Assembly (NCBI GenBank): GCA_041624375.1
Contig: JBFJVD010000018.1
Location: 1 to 22,333 of the forward strand
Source: JBFJVD01 sp041624375
GTDB taxonomy: Bacteria > Chloroflexota > Anaerolineae > Anaerolineales > E44-bin32
Reading direction: 5' to 3'
Length of the DNA: 22,333 nt
Below are positions 20,172 to 22,333 of this stretch, one piece after another. The number at the start of each line of letters is the position of its first letter. Within the stretch, counting starts at the first letter, position 1. Made by a program: the position numbers and the translations under genes. Under the pieces are notes generated by a model. The model was not told the DNA's origin, ran no database searches, and saw only the letters and a program-made list of their open reading frames with translations.

Positions 20172-20527
20172 GGGCCGCCGATCTCAGGCTCAGCAGGTAG
20201 GGCGCGCAGGTCGGTGGCCAGCTGGTTCAGCCGGGTGAGGTCGGTCCGGCCGAATTCCTGGTCGATGGCGTACTGCAGCGCCTCTTCAACGATCTCCTCA
20301 GCAGGCCGCGGGCCGAGCGCGGCCAGTCGAACCTGGGCAAGTTCGAGATCGCGCTCGGCGGCATAAGCCTCGGCGACCATCAGTATGTAGTCGGTGCGGT
20401 AATCCTGGCGCAGGGAGTCGGGTGAGGTGTTGATGTATTCGACTGGTTGAATCAGCCAGCCATACGCCAGGCCAAGGGCGGCGCCAAGGAAGAGTCCGAT
20501 CAGCAGGCGAGTAACGGTGGGTCTCAT
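20168..20527 (-). CDS. small membrane-anchored helical protein, paralogue of the next gene
   Basis: A 119-residue protein, not assigned to a named family. One transmembrane helix (about 7-26, LLIGLFLGAALGLAYGWLI) is followed by a soluble helical segment on the far side of the membrane. That segment has PVEYINTSPDSLRQDYRTDY, AEAYAAERDLELAQVRLAAL and a second helix pair (EIVEEALQYAID and DLTRLNQLATDLRAL). The PV-Y-xxT-P-xxLR-DY-xD stretch and the AYA-xx-DLE-A-xx-RL motif recur in the downstream 267-residue protein, so the two are paralogues. The stop overlaps the downstream GTG start by 4 bp, showing translational coupling. The ATG at 20527 has no clear ribosome binding site. The pair plus the macroglobulin gene look like one operon. 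Confidence 0.72.
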   Translation of the reverse strand: MRPTVTRLLIGLFLGAALGLAYGWLIQPVEYINTSPDSLRQDYRTDYILMVAEAYAAERDLELAQVRLAALGPRPAEEIVEEALQYAIDQEFGRTDLTRLNQLATDLRALPAEPEIGGP

Positions 20528-20591
20528 CGGCGGTCAAAGGTGGGGGATCAGGCGAAATTGTGCCATAGTCGGTGCGGGAGAGCAACAAGAG

Positions 20592-20628
20592 AGCGCCGGT
20601 CCCGCGCAGCGAAGGGGGAGCCGGCGCT
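20592..20628 (-). terminator. hairpin terminator of tRNA-Leu
   Basis: A perfect 8-bp stem (AGCGCCGG at 20592-20599 with CCGGCGCT at 20621-20628) can be extended inward by CCC/GGG after a bulge. On the minus strand it is followed by CTCTTGTTGCTC, a moderately T-rich tail. It lies 16 bp past the 3' end of the tRNA. Confidence 0.55.
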
Positions 20629-20629
20629 G

Positions 20630-20638
20630 TGCTATAAT
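20630..20638 (+). promoter_or_regulatory. consensus extended -10 (TGCTATAAT) pointing antisense to the tRNA
   Basis: On the plus strand TGC plus a perfect TATAAT would start transcription near 20645, directly antisense to the tRNA and towards the oligoendopeptidase gene at 20919. No -35 is visible. It could be the promoter of that gene with a long leader, or a chance match. Confidence 0.35.
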
Positions 20639-20644
20639 CGCCTG

Positions 20645-20726
20645 TGCCGAAGGTGGGAGTCGAACCCACACTCCCGAAGGAACGCGATTTTGAGTCGCGC
20701 GCGTCTGCCAGTTCCGCCACTTCGGC
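20645..20726 (-). tRNA. tRNA-Leu(CAA)
   Basis: An 82-nt class II tRNA. The acceptor stem GCCGAAG pairs with CTTCGGC, with discriminator A at 20645. The D-arm contains AACTGGCAGA. The anticodon stem CGCGA/TCGCG encloses loop CTCAAAA, giving anticodon CAA, which reads the UUG leucine codon. A long variable arm (TTCCTTCGGGAGT) is followed by the T-arm GTGGGTTCGACTCCCAC. The 3' CCA is not encoded (CAG follows) and must be added after transcription. Confidence 0.97.
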
Positions 20727-20737
20727 TCGTCGGGCAA

Positions 20738-20765
20738 AGTATACCAAACGCATGCGGCGGGTCAA
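20738..20765 (-). promoter_or_regulatory. sigma-70-type promoter of tRNA-Leu
   Basis: On the minus strand TTGACC (revcomp of 20760-20765) and TATACT (revcomp of 20738-20743) are separated by 16 bp, and TGG precedes the -10 as an extended element. Transcription would start about 5 bp before the mature tRNA. This is the best promoter in the window. Confidence 0.75.
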
Positions 20766-20847
20766 GTTCTCGCTCGTTTCCAGGGATGACGGACCGACGC
20801 GCGGGGGCTCTTTTTTGTTTCTTGCTATGGCAACCGGCATCGCCGGG

Positions 20848-20867
20848 CGGCGTCTCATGGAGCGCCG
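20848..20867 (+). other. hairpin in the leader region of the oligoendopeptidase gene
   Basis: CGGCG (20848-20852) and CTC (20854-20856) pair with GAG (20860-20862) and CGCCG (20863-20867), with one bulged T. A second small stem, CCGGC-ATC-GCCGG, precedes it. No T tract follows. It may be leader structure or incidental. Confidence 0.25.
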
Positions 20868-20918
20868 ATTGTCGCGCTAGCATGGCGTGCAGCCAGAATC
20901 ATCACAAAGGAGAGCAGG

Positions 20919-22333
20919 ATGACGACGCAAGTCACGTATGAACTGGAGCGCTGGAGTCTGGATGAGCTCTACCCTGGGCTCGACTCGCCTGAGGTGAAGC
21001 AGGCTTACGAAGAGCTCGAAGGGCTCGTGGCGGCATTCGAGCAACTGCGGCCGGAGCTGGTCGATTCGATCGAAACGGACGCCTTCTTCGGCTTGCTCGA
21101 ACGCTACGAAGCCATGATGCGGATCGCCATGCGCTTGGTCTACTACGGCGAGCTGAAGTTTGCGGAGGACACGCAGGATCAGAAAGCCCAGACCTTTGTG
21201 GCCAGCGCCCGCGAACGAATGGCTGAGCTGGACAACCGCACCATGTTCTTCAAACTTTGGTGGAAGGCGCTGGAGGACGAGCCAGCCGAGCGGCTGCTTG
21301 AGGCCTCCGGCGATTACCACTATTGGCTGGAGGCGCTGCGGCTTGAAAAGCCCTATACGCTTTCCGAGGCGGAAGAGAAAGTCGTCAACATCAAGAACGT
21401 GAACGGTCCGCTGGCGCTCGTGACCCTCTACGACACGATCACAAACCGTTATGTCTTCAAACTGGAAATCGATGGCGAAGTGCGCGAGATGACGCGCGGC
21501 GAGCTTTCGGTCTTTGTTCGTAGTCCGGATCCCGCCTTGCGGGCGGCTGCCTATCAAGAGCTGTATCGCGTCTTTGAGCAGGACCTGCCGATTTTGGGCC
21601 AGCTGTATCAGTACCGCGCCCGGGACTGGCGGAGTGAATACGTAGGGATGCGCGGCCACAGCTCGCCGATCGCCGTGCGCAACCTGGCCAACGATGTCTC
21701 CGATGAGGTGGTGAACACGCTGCTTGAAACCTGCCGTGCGAACACCTCGCTCTTCCACCGTTTCTTCCGCCTGAAGGCCACCTGGCTGGGCGTGGATCGC
21801 CTGCGCCGCTACGACATCTATGCGCCGGTGGTGAAGACGGAGAAGGAATACTCCTTCGCCCAGGCGGTTGAGATGGTGCTGACCAGCATGAACCACTTTG
21901 ACGGGCGGGTTGCGGAGCTGGCGCAGCGGGTGCTTGACGAGCGCCACCTGGATGGTGAGGTCCGTAAGGGCAAGCGCTCCGGCGCGTTTTGCGCCACTGT
22001 CGAGCCGGCGCTCACACCCTACGTGCTGCAATCCTATCAGGGCCGCCCGGATGACGTCGCTACCCTGGCCCACGAGCTGGGCCATGCGATCCACTCGCTG
22101 CTGGCCTCGCATCACACGGCGCTGACGCAGCAGGCCTCGCTACCGCTTGCCGAAACCGCTTCGACCTTCAGCGAGATGCTGCTGATCGACCACCTGCTGG
22201 AGCTGGATCCTGATCCCGAAGTTCAGCGTGATTTGCTCTTCCGGCAGATGGATGATGCCTATGCCACCATCATGCGGCAGGCCTACTTCGCCATCTTCGA
22301 GCGGGAGGCGCACGACCGGATCCAGGCGGGTGC
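20919..22333 (+). CDS. oligoendopeptidase F-like M3B zinc metallopeptidase (3' end cut)
   Basis: The first 471 residues of a cytoplasmic M3-family peptidase that hydrolyses oligopeptides, usually about 560-600 residues long. The zinc site is HELGH at 385-389 with Glu412 as third ligand in PLAETASTFSEML, the M3B arrangement. The N-terminal domain starts with YELERWSLDELYPGLDSPEV, typical of oligoendopeptidase F. The stretch GKRSGAFCATVEPALTPYVL, just before the zinc helix, matches the family's conserved KRxGAF region. The ATG at 20919 has AAAGGAGA 6 bp upstream. The last 90-130 residues, including the end of the helical catalytic domain, lie beyond the window. The gene follows tRNA-Leu divergently. 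Confidence 0.94.
   Translation, partial: MTTQVTYELERWSLDELYPGLDSPEVKQAYEELEGLVAAFEQLRPELVDSIETDAFFGLLERYEAMMRIAMRLVYYGELKFAEDTQDQKAQTFVASARERMAELDNRTMFFKLWWKALEDEPAERLLEASGDYHYWLEALRLEKPYTLSEAEEKVVNIKNVNGPLALVTLYDTITNRYVFKLEIDGEVREMTRGELSVFVRSPDPALRAAAYQELYRVFEQDLPILGQLYQYRARDWRSEYVGMRGHSSPIAVRNLANDVSDEVVNTLLETCRANTSLFHRFFRLKATWLGVDRLRRYDIYAPVVKTEKEYSFAQAVEMVLTSMNHFDGRVAELAQRVLDERHLDGEVRKGKRSGAFCATVEPALTPYVLQSYQGRPDDVATLAHELGHAIHSLLASHHTALTQQASLPLAETASTFSEMLLIDHLLELDPDPEVQRDLLFRQMDDAYATIMRQAYFAIFEREAHDRIQAG

Noticed and set aside
20810..20830. T-rich run (CTTTTTTGTTTC) as a terminator
   Set aside because: No adequate hairpin precedes it on the plus strand, and no gene ends just upstream. It may simply be AT-rich promoter DNA.
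20877..22115. 412-codon open frame on the minus strand opposite the oligoendopeptidase
   Set aside because: The sense frame has full M3B motifs, while the antisense frame has no domain and no credible start.

Overview
The window is GC-rich, gene-dense chromosomal DNA. It carries no insertion sequence, phage gene, integrase or CRISPR array, and no intergenic gap longer than about 200 bp. The protein set points to Chloroflexota, probably an Anaerolineae-like lineage: DUF2330 and DUF3048 surface proteins, lipoproteins and anchored proteins with Thr/Pro linkers, a multidomain alpha-2-macroglobulin-like lipoprotein, a bactofilin, a P1-family peptidase, and CoaBC next to a DUF72 protein. This assignment is inferred from gene content. 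No rRNA or other phylogenetic marker is present to prove it.

Layout. (1) 1-2149, minus strand: the 5' part of an aldo/keto reductase (cut by the window edge) and an M2 (ACE-like) metallopeptidase. (2) 2291-3547, plus: a DUF2330 envelope protein, ending in a strong hairpin shared with the convergent TetR gene. (3) 5997-3604, minus: a tight three-gene unit of a polytopic membrane protein, a small exported anchored beta-rich protein and a TetR regulator. An inverted repeat lies in its promoter region. (4) 6180-8973, plus: a SAM methyltransferase, coaBC (coenzyme A synthesis) and a DUF72/YecE protein, closely spaced, the last two overlapping. (5) 9117-13355, plus: two tandem but diverged DUF3048 lipoproteins, a P1-family N-terminal-nucleophile peptidase and a bactofilin, ending in a perfect 10-bp hairpin. 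(6) 20527-13412, minus: two related membrane-anchored proteins that overlap by 4 bp, then a very large lipoprotein built as four Ig-like domains plus an alpha-2-macroglobulin body. (7) 20645-20726, minus: tRNA-Leu(CAA) with its own near-consensus promoter and a hairpin terminator. (8) 20919 to the edge, plus: an M3B oligoendopeptidase F, cut at its 3' end.

How the genes fit together. Much of the window encodes cell-envelope and extracytoplasmic proteins: DUF2330, the YtkA-like protein, two DUF3048 lipoproteins, two anchored proteins and the macroglobulin-like lipoprotein. Cytoplasmic peptidases (M2-like, P1, M3B) and metabolic enzymes are interspersed. The two most interesting units are the macroglobulin cassette and the TetR-linked membrane cassette. 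The macroglobulin protein has lost the Cys and Gln of its thioester site and is preceded by two uncharacterised paralogous anchored proteins. The membrane cassette pairs an unassigned Trp/His-rich multi-pass protein with an exported partner and an apparent self-regulator.
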